Below are positions 11,837-26,288 of a stretch of 64,000 nt of DNA, in pieces; positions within the stretch are counted from its first letter, which is position 1, and each line of letters starts with the position of its first letter. Under the pieces are notes generated by a model. The model saw only the letters and a list, made by a program, of their open reading frames with translations. It searched no databases and was not told the DNA's origin. This DNA comes from Annona cherimola. Lineage: Eukaryota; Streptophyta; Magnoliopsida; Magnoliales; Annonaceae. Both the position numbers and the translations under genes were made by a program. Location: contig CM059977.1 of NCBI GenBank assembly GCA_030490835.1, forward strand, positions 13,797,399-13,861,398, given 5' to 3'.

Positions 11837-11936
11837 NNNNNNNNNNNNNNNNNNNNNNNNNNNNNNNNNNNNNNNNNNNNNNNNNNNNNNNNNNNNNNNN
11901 NNNNNNNNNNNNNNNNNNNNNNNNNNNNNNNNNNNN
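11837..11936. other. Assembly gap (100 N)
   Basis: Exactly 100 Ns, the usual placeholder for a gap of unknown size. It separates the hAT transposase from the tandem array, so the true left edge of the array and the rest of the transposon are unknown. Confidence 0.99.
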
Positions 11937-14900
11937 ATGGGTAAGAATGCAAAAGAAATAATAAAATAGTTAAGTAATTAATGACTCACTTAGCCTATCT
12001 CAAAAATTCATTTATTTATTTTATTCTTTTCCTATAATTTTGTTAACACGTGTATTTAACATACAAATCAAGTTTCACCATTTTTTGTTATGTTTATATA
12101 TCATTGAAAAATATGTACAAGTAATCAAAAATAGTAAAATTTAATTTATATATTAACAAGTTTATAACAAAAAATGTTATTTGTGTTTGAAAATAGCAAA
12201 AATAACCATATGTTTCAAAATCTTTAAAAAATGCATGCACGTAGCCAAAAATGATAATATTTTATTTATATATTAAATGCATGTATATTAACGAGTTTAT
12301 GAGAAAAAAAGTTTATTAGTGTGACTAGGCAAAATTTTATTTTATTTATTTGTTACCGATACGTGGCTTTTATCTAGATTTGCTAGCATGTTGAAATTTG
12401 TCATTTATATTTTTTTCTTTTTAAAAGAATATAAAAAATAAAAATATATAATTTTAGCATGCTAATCAATTTAGACGAATAATGTATGTATAATATAAAG
12501 TTTTTTAGCTAGCTGCAAATCAATTGATTTGAGGCCCGCTGCACAGAATCAAAGGTGCTTTTTGAAAATTGAATGTTTTTAAATACACTCTTTTAAAATT
12601 GTATACTTCAGTATAAGTGTTTGCGTATGCATTTATATTAATTTCTGAAATTATTTGATTATTAGGATAATTCCTCTTATACCCATAATAATTGCACATA
12701 ATTCATAATATACTCAAAATATTTCATAAATTTCTTTTATACCTATAACATTTCACCCTAACTTCCTTCCATACTCACACCGTTAAAACCATCATTACAT
12801 AACTAATTGAAAAGAGTGTAATTAGCGAAAACCCGTCGCCCGTTTTTTCGCGAATGCCAAACACACCCTTGATGGTTTATATTTACATACATCTCAACAC
12901 ATATTACATCGTAGTTCGGAGACATTCTTACAAACTAGGAGATACATAACTCCTCCAAAGAAATCTGGAGACACAGCTCCACTAAAGAATTAGGAAGAAC
13001 AGCTTCCATCCAGCCCAAGGGAGACAACAGCTCCTACCCCACCTCAAAGGGAGACCACAGCTCCCACACCATGTTTCCGGGCCGAAATCCCAACGTAGGA
13101 TTCGAACCCACGATCTGCGGCTAAGGGGTCCAACGCCCCTGCCACCTGCGCTAGCCGCAGGTGACCAAGTTGATATTTTTAGTATTTCAGGAGCGAATTT
13201 TAATTTGACATCAGATAAGTAGCTATATACTAATTTTAACTATGATGAACGTACTTTCCTGTAGTCCGGTGTATGAAAATGGAAATGGAAAATTAAGAAT
13301 CCAATAAACATGACATCAGTAAAGCGAAAAAATAAAGTAAAAATACATAGTGCAGTCGTAAAAAAAAATAATAATAACAACATAAGACAGCGATTGAAAT
13401 GCATGGGTAAGAATGCAAAAGAAATAATAAAATAGTTAAGTAATTAATGACTCACTTAGCCTATCTCAAAAATTCATTTATTTATTTTATTCTTTTCCTA
13501 TAATTTTGTTAACACGTGTATTTAACATACAAATCAAGTTTCACCATTTTTTGTTATGTTTATATATCATTGAAAAATATGTACAAGTAATCAAAAATAG
13601 TAAAATTTAATTTATATATTAACAAGTTTATAACAAAAAATGTTATTTGTGTTTGAAAATAGCAAAAATAACCATATGTTTCAAAATCTTTAAAAAATGC
13701 ATGCACGTAGCCAAAATGATAATATTTTATTTATATATTAAATGCATGTATATTAACGAGTTTATGAGAAAAAAAGTTTATTAGTGTGACTAGGCAAAAT
13801 TTTATTTTATTTATTTGTTACCGATACGTGGCTTTTATCTAGATTTGCTAGCATGTTGAAATTTGTCATTTATATTTTTTTCTTTTTAAAAGAATATAAA
13901 AAATAAAAATATATAATTTTAGCATGCTAATCAATTTAGACGAATAATGTATGTATAATATAAAGTTTTTTAGCTAGCTGCAAATCAATTGATTTGAGGC
14001 CCGCTGCACAGAATCAAAGGTGCTTTTTGAAAATTGAATGTTTTTAAATACACTCTTTTAAAATTGTATACTTCAGTATAAGTGTTTGCGTATGCATTTA
14101 TATTAATTTCTGAAATTATTTGATTATTAGGATAATTCCTCTTATACCCATAATAATTGCACATAATTCATAATATACTCAAAATATTTCATAAATTTCT
14201 TTTATACCTATAACATTTCACCCTAACTTCCTTCCATACTCACACCGTTAAAACCATCATTACATAACTAATTGAAAAGAGTGTAATTAGCGAAAACCCG
14301 TCGCCCGTTTTTTCGCGAATGCCAAACACACCCTTGATGGTTTATATTTACATACATCTCAACACATATTACATCGTAGTTCGGAGACATTCTTACAAAC
14401 TAGGAGATACATAACTCCTCCAAAGAAATCTGGAGACACAGCTCCACTAAAGAATTAGGAAGAACAGCTTCCATCCAGCCCAAGGGAGACAACAGCTCCT
14501 ACCCCACCTCAAAGGGAGACCACAGCTCCCACACCATGTTTCCGGGCCGAAATCCCAACGTAGGATTCGAACCCACGATCTGCGGCTAAGGGGTCCAACG
14601 CCCCTGCCACCTGCGCTAGCCGCAGGTGACCAAGTTGATATTTTTAGTATTTCAGGAGCGAATTTTAATTTGACATCAGATAAGTAGCTATATACTAATT
14701 TTAACTATGATGAACGTACTTTCCTGTAGTCCGGTGTATGAAAATGGAAATGGAAAATTAAGAATCCAATAAACATGACATCAGTAAAGCGAAAAAATAA
14801 AGTAAAAATACATAGTGCAGTCGTAAAAAAAAATAATAATAACAACATAAGACAGCGATTGAAATGCATGGGTAAGAATGCAAAAGAAATAATAAAATAG

Positions 14901-17900
14901 TTAAGTAATTAATGACTCACTTAGCCTATCTCAAAAATTCATTTATTTATTTTATTCTTTTCCTATAATTTTGTTAACACGTGTATTTAACATACAAATC
15001 AAGTTTCACCATTTTTTGTTATGTTTATATATCATTGAAAAATATGTACAAGTAATCAAAAATAGTAAAATTTAATTTATATATTAACAAGTTTATAACA
15101 AAAAATGTTATTTGTGTTTGAAAATAGCAAAAATAACCATATGTTTCAAAATCTTTAAAAAATGCATGCACGTAGCCAAAAATGATAATATTTTATTTAT
15201 ATATTAAATGCATGTATATTAACGAGTTTATGAGAAAAAAAGTTTATTAGTGTGACTAGGCAAAATTTTATTTTATTTATTTGTTACCGATACGTGGCTT
15301 TTATCTAGATTTGCTAGCATGTTGAAATTTGTCATTTATATTTTTTTCTTTTTAAAAGAATATAAAAAATAAAAATATATAATTTTAGCATGCTAATCAA
15401 TTTAGACGAATAATGTATGTATAATATAAAGTTTTTTAGCTAGCTGCAAATCAATTGATTTGAGGCCCGCTGCACAGAATCAAAGGTGCTTTTTGAAAAT
15501 TGAATGTTTTTAAATACACTCTTTTAAAATTGTATACTTCAGTATAAGTGTTTGCGTATGCATTTATATTAATTTCTGAAATTATTTGATTATTAGGATA
15601 ATTCCTCTTATACCCATAATAATTGCACATAATTCATAATATACTCAAAATATTTCATAAATTTCTTTTATACCTATAACATTTCACCCTAACTTCCTTC
15701 CATACTCACACCGTTAAAACCATCATTACATAACTAATTGAAAAGAGTGTAATTAGCGAAAACCCGTCGCCCGTTTTTTCGCGAATGCCAAACACACCCT
15801 TGATGGTTTATATTTACATACATCTCAACACATATTACATCGTAGTTCGGAGACATTCTTACAAACTAGGAGATACATAACTCCTCCAAAGAAATCTGGA
15901 GACACAGCTCCACTAAAGAATTAGGAAGAACAGCTTCCATCCAGCCCAAGGGAGACAACAGCTCCTACCCCACCTCAAAGGGAGACCACAGCTCCCACAC
16001 CATGTTTCCGGGCCGAAATCCCAACGTAGGATTCGAACCCACGATCTGCGGCTAAGGGGTCCAACGCCCCTGCCACCTGCGCTAGCCGCAGGTGACCAAG
16101 TTGATATTTTTAGTATTTCAGGAGCGAATTTTAATTTGACATCAGATAAGTAGCTATATACTAATTTTAACTATGATGAACGTACTTTCCTGTAGTCCGG
16201 TGTATGAAAATGGAAATGGAAAATTAAGAATCCAATAAACATGACATCAGTAAAGCGAAAAAATAAAGTAAAATACATAGTGCAGTCGTAAAAAAAAATA
16301 ATAATAACAACATAAGACAGCGATTGAAATGCATGGGTAAGAATGCAAAAGAAATAATAAAATAGTTAAGTAATTAATGACTCACTTAGCCTATCTCAAA
16401 AATTCATTTATTTATTTTATTCTTTTCCTATAATTTTGTTAACACGTGTATTTAACATACAAATCAAGTTTCACCATTTTTTGTTATGTTTATATATCAT
16501 TGAAAAATATGTACAAGTAATCAAAAATAGTAAAATTTAATTTATATATTAACAAGTTTATAACAAAAAATGTTATTTGTGTTTGAAAATAGCAAAAATA
16601 ACCATATGTTTCAAAATCTTTAAAAAATGCATGCACGTAGCCAAAAATGATAATATTTTATTTATATATTAAATGCATGTATATTAACGAGTTTATGAGA
16701 AAAAAAGTTTATTAGTGTGACTAGGCAAAATTTTATTTTATTTATTTGTTACCGATACGTGGCTTTTATCTAGATTTGCTAGCATGTTGAAATTTGTCAT
16801 TTATATTTTTTTCTTTTTAAAAGAATATAAAAAATAAAAATATATAATTTTAGCATGCTAATCAATTTAGACGAATAATGTATGTATAATATAAAGTTTT
16901 TTAGCTAGCTGCAAATCAATTGATTTGAGGCCCGCTGCACAGAATCAAAGGTGCTTTTTGAAAATTGAATGTTTTTAAATACACTCTTTTAAAATTGTAT
17001 ACTTCAGTATAAGTGTTTGCGTATGCATTTATATTAATTTCTGAAATTATTTGATTATTAGGATAATTCCTCTTATACCCATAATAATTGCACATAATTC
17101 ATAATATACTCAAAATATTTCATAAATTTCTTTTATACCTATAACATTTCACCCTAACTTCCTTCCATACTCACACCGTTAAAACCATCATTACATAACT
17201 AATTGAAAAGAGTGTAATTAGCGAAAACCCGTCGCCCGTTTTTTCGCGAATGCCAAACACACCCTTGATGGTTTATATTTACATACATCTCAACACATAT
17301 TACATCGTAGTTCGGAGACATTCTTACAAACTAGGAGATACATAACTCCTCCAAAGAAATCTGGAGACACAGCTCCACTAAAGAATTAGGAAGAACAGCT
17401 TCCATCCAGCCCAAGGGAGACAACAGCTCCTACCCCCACCTCAAAGGGAGACCACAGCTCCCACACCATGTTTCCGGGCCGAAATCCCAACGTAGGATTC
17501 GAACCCACGATCTGCGGCTAAGGGGTCCAACGCCCCTGCCACCTGCGCTAGCCGCAGGTGACCAAGTTGATATTTTTAGTATTTCAGGAGCGAATTTTAA
17601 TTTGACATCAGATAAGTAGCTATATACTAATTTTAACTATGATGAACGTACTTTCCTGTAGTCCGGTGTATGAAAATGGAAATGGAAAATTAAGAATCCA
17701 ATAAACATGACATCAGTAAAGCGAAAAAATAAAGTAAAAATACATAGTGCAGTCGTAAAAAAAAATAATAATAACAACATAAGACAGCGATTGAAATGCA
17801 TGGGTAAGAATGCAAAAGAAATAATAAAATAGTTAAGTAATTAATGACTCACTTAGCCTATCTCAAAAATTCATTTATTTATTTTATTCTTTTCCTATAA

Positions 17901-20900
17901 TTTTGTTAACACGTGTATTTAACATACAAATCAAGTTTCACCATTTTTTGTTATGTTTATATATCATTGAAAAATATGTACAAGTAATCAAAAATAGTAA
18001 AATTTAATTTATATATTAACAAGTTTATAACAAAAAATGTTATTTGTGTTTGAAAATAGCAAAAATAACCATATGTTTCAAAATCTTTAAAAAATGCATG
18101 CACGTAGCCAAAAATGATAATATTTTATTTATATATTAAATGCATGTATATTAACGAGTTTATGAGAAAAAAAGTTTATTAGTGTGACTAGGCAAAATTT
18201 TATTTTATTTATTTGTTACCGATACGTGGCTTTTATCTAGATTTGCTAGCATGTTGAAATTTGTCATTTATATTTTTTTCTTTTTAAAAGAATATAAAAA
18301 ATAAAAATATATAATTTTAGCATGCTAATCAATTTAGACGAATAATGTATGTATAATATAAAGTTTTTTAGCTAGCTGCAAATCAATTGATTTGAGGCCC
18401 GCTGCACAGAATCAAAGGTGCTTTTTGAAAATTGAATGTTTTTAAATACACTCTTTTAAAATTGTATACTTCAGTATAAGTGTTTGCGTATGCATTTATA
18501 TTAATTTCTGAAATTATTTGATTATTAGGATAATTCCTCTTATACCCATAATAATTGCACATAATTCATAATATACTCAAAATATTTCATAAATTTCTTT
18601 TATACCTATAACATTTCACCCTAACTTCCTTCCATACTCACACCGTTAAAACCATCATTACATAACTAATTGAAAAGAGTGTAATTAGCGAAAACCCGTC
18701 GCCCGTTTTTTCGCGAATGCCAAACACACCCTTGATGGTTTATATTTACATACATCTCAACACATATTACATCGTAGTTCGGAGACATTCTTACAAACTA
18801 GGAGATACATAACTCCTCCAAAGAAATCTGGAGACACAGCTCCACTAAAGAATTAGGAAGAACAGCTTCCATCCAGCCCAAGGGAGACAACAGCTCCTAC
18901 CCCACCTCAAAGGGAGACCACAGCTCCCACACCATGTTTCCGGGCCGAAATCCCAACGTAGGATTCGAACCCACGATCTGCGGCTAAGGGGTCCAACGCC
19001 CCTGCCACCTGCGCTAGCCGCAGGTGACCAAGTTGATATTTTTAGTATTTCAGGAGCGAATTTTAATTTGACATCAGATAAGTAGCTATATACTAATTTT
19101 AACTATGATGAACGTACTTTCCTGTAGTCCGGTGTATGAAAATGGAAATGGAAAATTAAGAATCCAATAAACATGACATCAGTAAAGCGAAAAAATAAAG
19201 TAAAAATACATAGTGCAGTCGTAAAAAAAAATAATAATAACAACATAAGACAGCGATTGAAATGCATGGGTAAGAATGCAAAAGAAATAATAAAATAGTT
19301 AAGTAATTAATGACTCACTTAGCCTATCTCAAAAATTCATTTATTTATTTTATTCTTTTCCTATAATTTTGTTAACACGTGTATTTAACATACAAATCAA
19401 GTTTCACCATTTTTTGTTATGTTTATATATCATTGAAAAATATGTACAAGTAATCAAAAATAGTAAAATTTAATTTATATATTAACAAGTTTATAACAAA
19501 AAATGTTATTTGTGTTTGAAAATAGCAAAAATAACCATATGTTTCAAAATCTTTAAAAAATGCATGCACGTAGCCAAAAATGATAATATTTTATTTATAT
19601 ATTAAATGCATGTATATTAACGAGTTTATGAGAAAAAAAGTTTATTAGTGTGACTAGGCAAAATTTTATTTTATTTATTTGTTACCGATACGTGGCTTTT
19701 ATCTAGATTTGCTAGCATGTTGAAATTTGTCATTTATATTTTTTTCTTTTTAAAAGAATATAAAAAATAAAAATATATAATTTTAGCATGCTAATCAATT
19801 TAGACGAATAATGTATGTATAATATAAAGTTTTTTAGCTAGCTGCAAATCAATTGATTTGAGGCCCGCTGCACAGAATCAAAGGTGCTTTTTGAAAATTG
19901 AATGTTTTTAAATACACTCTTTTAAAATTGTATACTTCAGTATAAGTGTTTGCGTATGCATTTATATTAATTTCTGAAATTATTTGATTATTAGGATAAT
20001 TCCTCTTATACCCATAATAATTGCACATAATTCATAATATACTCAAAATATTTCATAAATTTCTTTTATACCTATAACATTTCACCCTAACTTCCTTCCA
20101 TACTCACACCGTTAAAACCATCATTACATAACTAATTGAAAAGAGTGTAATTAGCGAAAACCCGTCGCCCGTTTTTTCGCGAATGCCAAACACACCCTTG
20201 ATGGTTTATATTTACATACATCTCAACACATATTACATCGTAGTTCGGAGACATTCTTACAAACTAGGAGATACATAACTCCTCCAAAGAAATCTGGAGA
20301 CACAGCTCCACTAAAGAATTAGGAAGAACAGCTTCCATCCAGCCCAAGGGAGACAACAGCTCCTACCCCACCTCAAAGGGAGACCACAGCTCCCACACCA
20401 TGTTTCCGGGCCGAAATCCCAACGTAGGATTCGAACCCACGATCTGCGGCTAAGGGGTCCAACGCCCCTGCCACCTGCGCTAGCCGCAGGTGACCAAGTT
20501 GATATTTTTAGTATTTCAGGAGCGAATTTTAATTTGACATCAGATAAGTAGCTATATACTAATTTTAACTATGATGAACGTACTTTCCTGTAGTCCGGTG
20601 TATGAAAATGGAAATGGAAAATTAAGAATCCAATAAACATGACATCAGTAAAGCGAAAAAATAAAGTAAAAATACATAGTGCAGTCGTAAAAAAAAATAA
20701 TAATAACAACATAAGACAGCGATTGAAATGCATGGGTAAGAATGCAAAAGAAATAATAAAATAGTTAAGTAATTAATGACTCACTTAGCCTATCTCAAAA
20801 ATTCATTTATTTATTTTATTCTTTTCCTATAATTTTGTTAACACGTGTATTTAACATACAAATCAAGTTTCACCATTTTTTGTTATGTTTATATATCATT

Positions 20901-23900
20901 GAAAAATATGTACAAGTAATCAAAAATAGTAAAATTTAATTTATATATTAACAAGTTTATAACAAAAAATGTTATTTGTGTTTGAAAATAGCAAAAATAA
21001 CCATATGTTTCAAAATCTTTAAAAAATGCATGCACGTAGCCAAAAATGATAATATTTTATTTATATATTAAATGCATGTATATTAACGAGTTTATGAGAA
21101 AAAAAGTTTATTAGTGTGACTAGGCAAAATTTTATTTTATTTATTTGTTACCGATACGTGGCTTTTATCTAGATTTGCTAGCATGTTGAAATTTGTCATT
21201 TATATTTTTTTCTTTTTAAAAGAATATAAAAAATAAAAATATATAATTTTAGCATGCTAATCAATTTAGACGAATAATGTATGTATAATATAAAGTTTTT
21301 TAGCTAGCTGCAAATCAATTGATTTGAGGCCCGCTGCACAGAATCAAAGGTGCTTTTTGAAAATTGAATGTTTTTAAATACACTCTTTTAAAATTGTATA
21401 CTTCAGTATAAGTGTTTGCGTATGCATTTATATTAATTTCTGAAATTATTTGATTATTAGGATAATTCCTCTTATACCCATAATAATTGCACATAATTCA
21501 TAATATACTCAAAATATTTCATAAATTTCTTTTATACCTATAACATTTCACCCTAACTTCCTTCCATACTCACACCGTTAAAACCATCATTACATAACTA
21601 ATTGAAAAGAGTGTAATTAGCGAAAACCCGTCGCCCGTTTTTTCGCGAATGCCAAACACACCCTTGATGGTTTATATTTACATACATCTCAACACATATT
21701 ACATCGTAGTTCGGAGACATTCTTACAAACTAGGAGATACATAACTCCTCCAAAGAAATCTGGAGACACAGCTCCACTAAAGAATTAGGAAGAACAGCTT
21801 CCATCCAGCCCAAGGGAGACAACAGCTCCTACCCCACCTCAAAGGGAGACCACAGCTCCCACACCATGTTTCCGGGCCGAAATCCCAACGTAGGATTCGA
21901 ACCCACGATCTGCGGCTAAGGGGTCCAACGCCCCTGCCACCTGCGCTAGCCGCAGGTGACCAAGTTGATATTTTTAGTATTTCAGGAGCGAATTTTAATT
22001 TGACATCAGATAAGTAGCTATATACTAATTTTAACTATGATGAACGTACTTTCCTGTAGTCCGGTGTATGAAAATGGAAATGGAAAATTAAGAATCCAAT
22101 AAACATGACATCAGTAAAGCGAAAAAATAAAGTAAAAATACATAGTGCAGTCGTAAAAAAAAATAATAATAACAACATAAGACAGCGATTGAAATGCATG
22201 GGTAAGAATGCAAAAGAAATAATAAAATAGTTAAGTAATTAATGACTCACTTAGCCTATCTCAAAAATTCATTTATTTATTTTATTCTTTTCCTATAATT
22301 TTGTTAACACGTGTATTTAACATACAAATCAAGTTTCACCATTTTTTGTTATGTTTATATATCATTGAAAAATATGTACAAGTAATCAAAAATAGTAAAA
22401 TTTAATTTATATATTAACAAGTTTATAACAAAAAATGTTATTTGTGTTTGAAAATAGCAAAAATAACCATATGTTTCAAAATCTTTAAAAAATGCATGCA
22501 CGTAGCCAAAAATGATAATATTTTATTTATATATTAAATGCATGTATATTAACGAGTTTATGAGAAAAAAAGTTTATTAGTGTGACTAGGCAAAATTTTA
22601 TTTTATTTATTTGTTACCGATACGTGGCTTTTATCTAGATTTGCTAGCATGTTGAAATTTGTCATTTATATTTTTTTCTTTTTAAAAGAATATAAAAAAT
22701 AAAAATATATAATTTTAGCATGCTAATCAATTTAGACGAATAATGTATGTATAATATAAAGTTTTTTAGCTAGCTGCAAATCAATTGATTTGAGGCCCGC
22801 TGCACAGAATCAAAGGTGCTTTTTGAAAATTGAATGTTTTTAAATACACTCTTTTAAAATTGTATACTTCAGTATAAGTGTTTGCGTATGCATTTATATT
22901 AATTTCTGAAATTATTTGATTATTAGGATAATTCCTCTTATACCCATAATAATTGCACATAATTCATAATATACTCAAAATATTTCATAAATTTCTTTTA
23001 TACCTATAACATTTCACCCTAACTTCCTTCCATACTCACACCGTTAAAACCATCATTACATAACTAATTGAAAAGAGTGTAATTAGCGAAAACCCGTCGC
23101 CCGTTTTTTCGCGAATGCCAAACACACCCTTGATGGTTTATATTTACATACATCTCAACACATATTACATCGTAGTTCGGAGACATTCTTACAAACTAGG
23201 AGATACATAACTCCTCCAAAGAAATCTGGAGACACAGCTCCACTAAAGAATTAGGAAGAACAGCTTCCATCCAGCCCAAGGGAGACAACAGCTCCTACCC
23301 CACCTCAAAGGGAGACCACAGCTCCCACACCATGTTTCCGGGCCGAAATCCCAACGTAGGATTCGAACCCACGATCTGCGGCTAAGGGGTCCAACGCCCC
23401 TGCCACCTGCGCTAGCCGCAGGTGACCAAGTTGATATTTTTAGTATTTCAGGAGCGAATTTTAATTTGACATCAGATAAGTAGCTATATACTAATTTTAA
23501 CTATGATGAACGTACTTTCCTGTAGTCCGGTGTATGAAAATGGAAATGGAAAATTAAGAATCCAATAAACATGACATCAGTAAAGCGAAAAAATAAAGTA
23601 AAAATACATAGTGCAGTCGTAAAAAAAAATAATAATAACAACATAAGACAGCGATTGAAATGCATGGGTAAGAATGCAAAAGAAATAATAAAATAGTTAA
23701 GTAATTAATGACTCACTTAGCCTATCTCAAAAATTCATTTATTTATTTTATTCTTTTCCTATAATTTTGTTAACACGTGTATTTAACATACAAATCAAGT
23801 TTCACCATTTTTTGTTATGTTTATATATCATTGAAAAATATGTACAAGTAATCAAAAATAGTAAAATTTAATTTATATATTAACAAGTTTATAACAAAAA

Positions 23901-26006
23901 ATGTTATTTGTGTTTGAAAATAGCAAAAATAACCATATGTTTCAAAATCTTTAAAAAATGCATGCACGTAGCCAAAAATGATAATATTTTATTTATATAT
24001 TAAATGCATGTATATTAACGAGTTTATGAGAAAAAAAGTTTATTAGTGTGACTAGGCAAAATTTTATTTTATTTATTTGTTACCGATACGTGGCTTTTAT
24101 CTAGATTTGCTAGCATGTTGAAATTTGTCATTTATATTTTTTTCTTTTTAAAAGAATATAAAAAATAAAAATATATAATTTTAGCATGCTAATCAATTTA
24201 GACGAATAATGTATGTATAATATAAAGTTTTTTAGCTAGCTGCAAATCAATTGATTTGAGGCCCGCTGCACAGAATCAAAGGTGCTTTTTGAAAATTGAA
24301 TGTTTTTAAATACACTCTTTTAAAATTGTATACTTCAGTATAAGTGTTTGCGTATGCATTTATATTAATTTCTGAAATTATTTGATTATTAGGATAATTC
24401 CTCTTATACCCATAATAATTGCACATAATTCATAATATACTCAAAATATTTCATAAATTTCTTTTATACCTATAACATTTCACCCTAACTTCCTTCCATA
24501 CTCACACCGTTAAAACCATCATTACATAACTAATTGAAAAGAGTGTAATTAGCGAAAACCCGTCGCCCGTTTTTTCGCGAATGCCAAACACACCCTTGAT
24601 GGTTTATATTTACATACATCTCAACACATATTACATCGTAGTTCGGAGACATTCTTACAAACTAGGAGATACATAACTCCTCCAAAGAAATCTGGAGACA
24701 CAGCTCCACTAAAGAATTAGGAAGAACAGCTTCCATCCAGCCCAAGGGAGACAACAGCTCCTACCCCACCTCAAAGGGAGACCACAGCTCCCACACCATG
24801 TTTCCGGGCCGAAATCCCAACGTAGGATTCGAACCCACGATCTGCGGCTAAGGGGTCCAACGCCCCTGCCACCTGCGCTAGCCGCAGGTGACCAAGTTGA
24901 TATTTTTAGTATTTCAGGAGCGAATTTTAATTTGACATCAGATAAGTAGCTATATACTAATTTTAACTATGATGAACGTACTTTCCTGTAGTCCGGTGTA
25001 TGAAAATGGAAATGGAAAATTAAGAATCCAATAAACATGACATCAGTAAAGCGAAAAAATAAAGTAAAAATACATAGTGCAGTCGTAAAAAAAAATAATA
25101 ATAACAACATAAGACAGCGATTGAAATGCATGGGTAAGAATGCAAAAGAAATAATAAAATAGTTAAGTAATTAATGACTCACTTAGCCTATCTCAAAAAT
25201 TCATTTATTTATTTTATTCTTTTCCTATAATTTTGTTAACACGTGTATTTAACATACAAATCAAGTTTCACCATTTTTTGTTATGTTTATATATCATTGA
25301 AAAATATGTACAAGTAATCAAAAATAGTAAAATTTAATTTATATATTAACAAGTTTATAACAAAAAATGTTATTTGTGTTTGAAAATAGCAAAAATAACC
25401 ATATGTTTCAAAATCTTTAAAAAATGCATGCACGTAGCCAAAAATGATAATATTTTATTTATATATTAAATGCATGTATATTAACGAGTTTATGAGAAAA
25501 AAAGTTTATTAGTGTGACTAGGCAAAATTTTATTTTATTTATTTGTTACCGATACGTGGCTTTTATCTAGATTTGCTAGCATGTTGAAATTTGTCATTTA
25601 TATTTTTTTCTTTTTAAAAGAATATAAAAAATAAAAATATATAATTTTAGCATGCTAATCAATTTAGACGAATAATGTATGTATAATATAAAGTTTTTTA
25701 GCTAGCTGCAAATCAATTGATTTGAGGCCCGCTGCACAGAATCAAAGGTGCTTTTTGAAAATTGAATGTTTTTAAATACACTCTTTTAAAATTGTATACT
25801 TCAGTATAAGTGTTTGCGTATGCATTTATATTAATTTCTGAAATTATTTGATTATTAGGATAATTCCTCTTATACCCATAATAATTGCACATAATTCATA
25901 ATATACTCAAAATATTTCATAAATTTCTTTTATACCTATAACATTTCACCCTAACTTCCTTCCATACTCACACCGTTAAAACCATCATTACATAACTAAT
26001 TGAAAA
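11937..26006. repeat. Tandem array of a 1466-bp unit, about 9.6 copies
   Basis: The landmark ATGGGTAAGAATGC recurs at 11937, 13403, 14868, 16333, 17800, 19266, 20732, 22198, 23664 and 25130, giving spacings of 1465, 1466 or 1467. Units look identical except for single-base homopolymer differences (about 13712, 16270 and 17433). Judged from the right edge, the natural unit starts at GAGTGTAATTAGCG (12814 in the first case) and ends ...AACTAATTGAAAA. That gives a left partial of 877 bp, then nine full units. Each full unit holds foldback MITE DNA, half of a Mutator-type MITE and one antisense SINE-like element. No coding frame of any length is present. Confidence 0.97.
12868..13162 (-). mobile_element. 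tRNA-derived SINE-like element, antisense, one per array unit (9 copies)
   Basis: On the minus strand the head contains a good pol III A box (TAGCGCAGGTGG) and a perfect B box (GGTTCGAATCC), 45 bp apart start to start, the spacing of a tRNA. CCCCTTA between them and TACGTTGGG after the B box look most like tRNA-Lys, but the anticodon stem is ruined. The body, about 220 bp, has five imperfect copies of GGAGCTGTNGTCTCC, each a weak hairpin, and ends ATATAAACCATCAAG. A perfect 7-bp stem ACCTGCG-GCTAG-CGCAGGT sits at the extreme 5' end. Copies: 12868-13162, 14333-14627, 15799-16093, 17264-17559, 18731-19025, 20197-20491, 21663-21957, 23129-23423 and 24595-24889. The truncated last unit has none. 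I could not fix a target duplication. Confidence 0.75.
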
Positions 26007-26288
26007 TACGATTTTTTCCTTTTAAATTTGTTTTTAATTAAAATAAATCAACTTTAATATGACTTTAAAATTAGTTAGTATCTTATATTAGTAATTTCCT
26101 ACCATTAATTGAGTTATGTTAAAGTTAAATTATCTTAACTTCAAATTTTTAAATGGGCAAAATCATATTTTCAATGGGGCAGACAACGGTGGTTTTAACG
26201 GCGTGGGTATAAGAAAAATTTAGAGTGAAATGTTGTAGGTGTATTAGAAATTATGTACAATTATTATGATTATAAGAGAAATTATTCA
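25857..26288. mobile_element. Intact Mutator-type MITE spanning the right edge of the array
   Basis: Left end AGGATAATTCCTCTTAT; right end, reverse-complemented, TGAATAATTTCTCTTAT. It is flanked by identical 9-mers TTGATTATT at 25848-25856 and 26289-26297. The arms continue inward through CCGTTAAAACCA and TTGAAAATA. The array repeats only the left 150 bp of this element (25857-26006 here, and the equivalent in every unit). Only this copy continues into the right arm. Confidence 0.85.

Noticed and set aside
13080..13162. Functional tRNA-Lys gene in each array unit
   Set aside because: A and B boxes are present, but the acceptor and anticodon stems do not pair and U33 is missing, so it is a SINE head and not a tRNA gene.
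11937..26006. CRISPR-like or rDNA array
   Set aside because: The unit is 1466 bp with no repeat-spacer pattern and no rRNA sequence; this is a plant nuclear tandem repeat.
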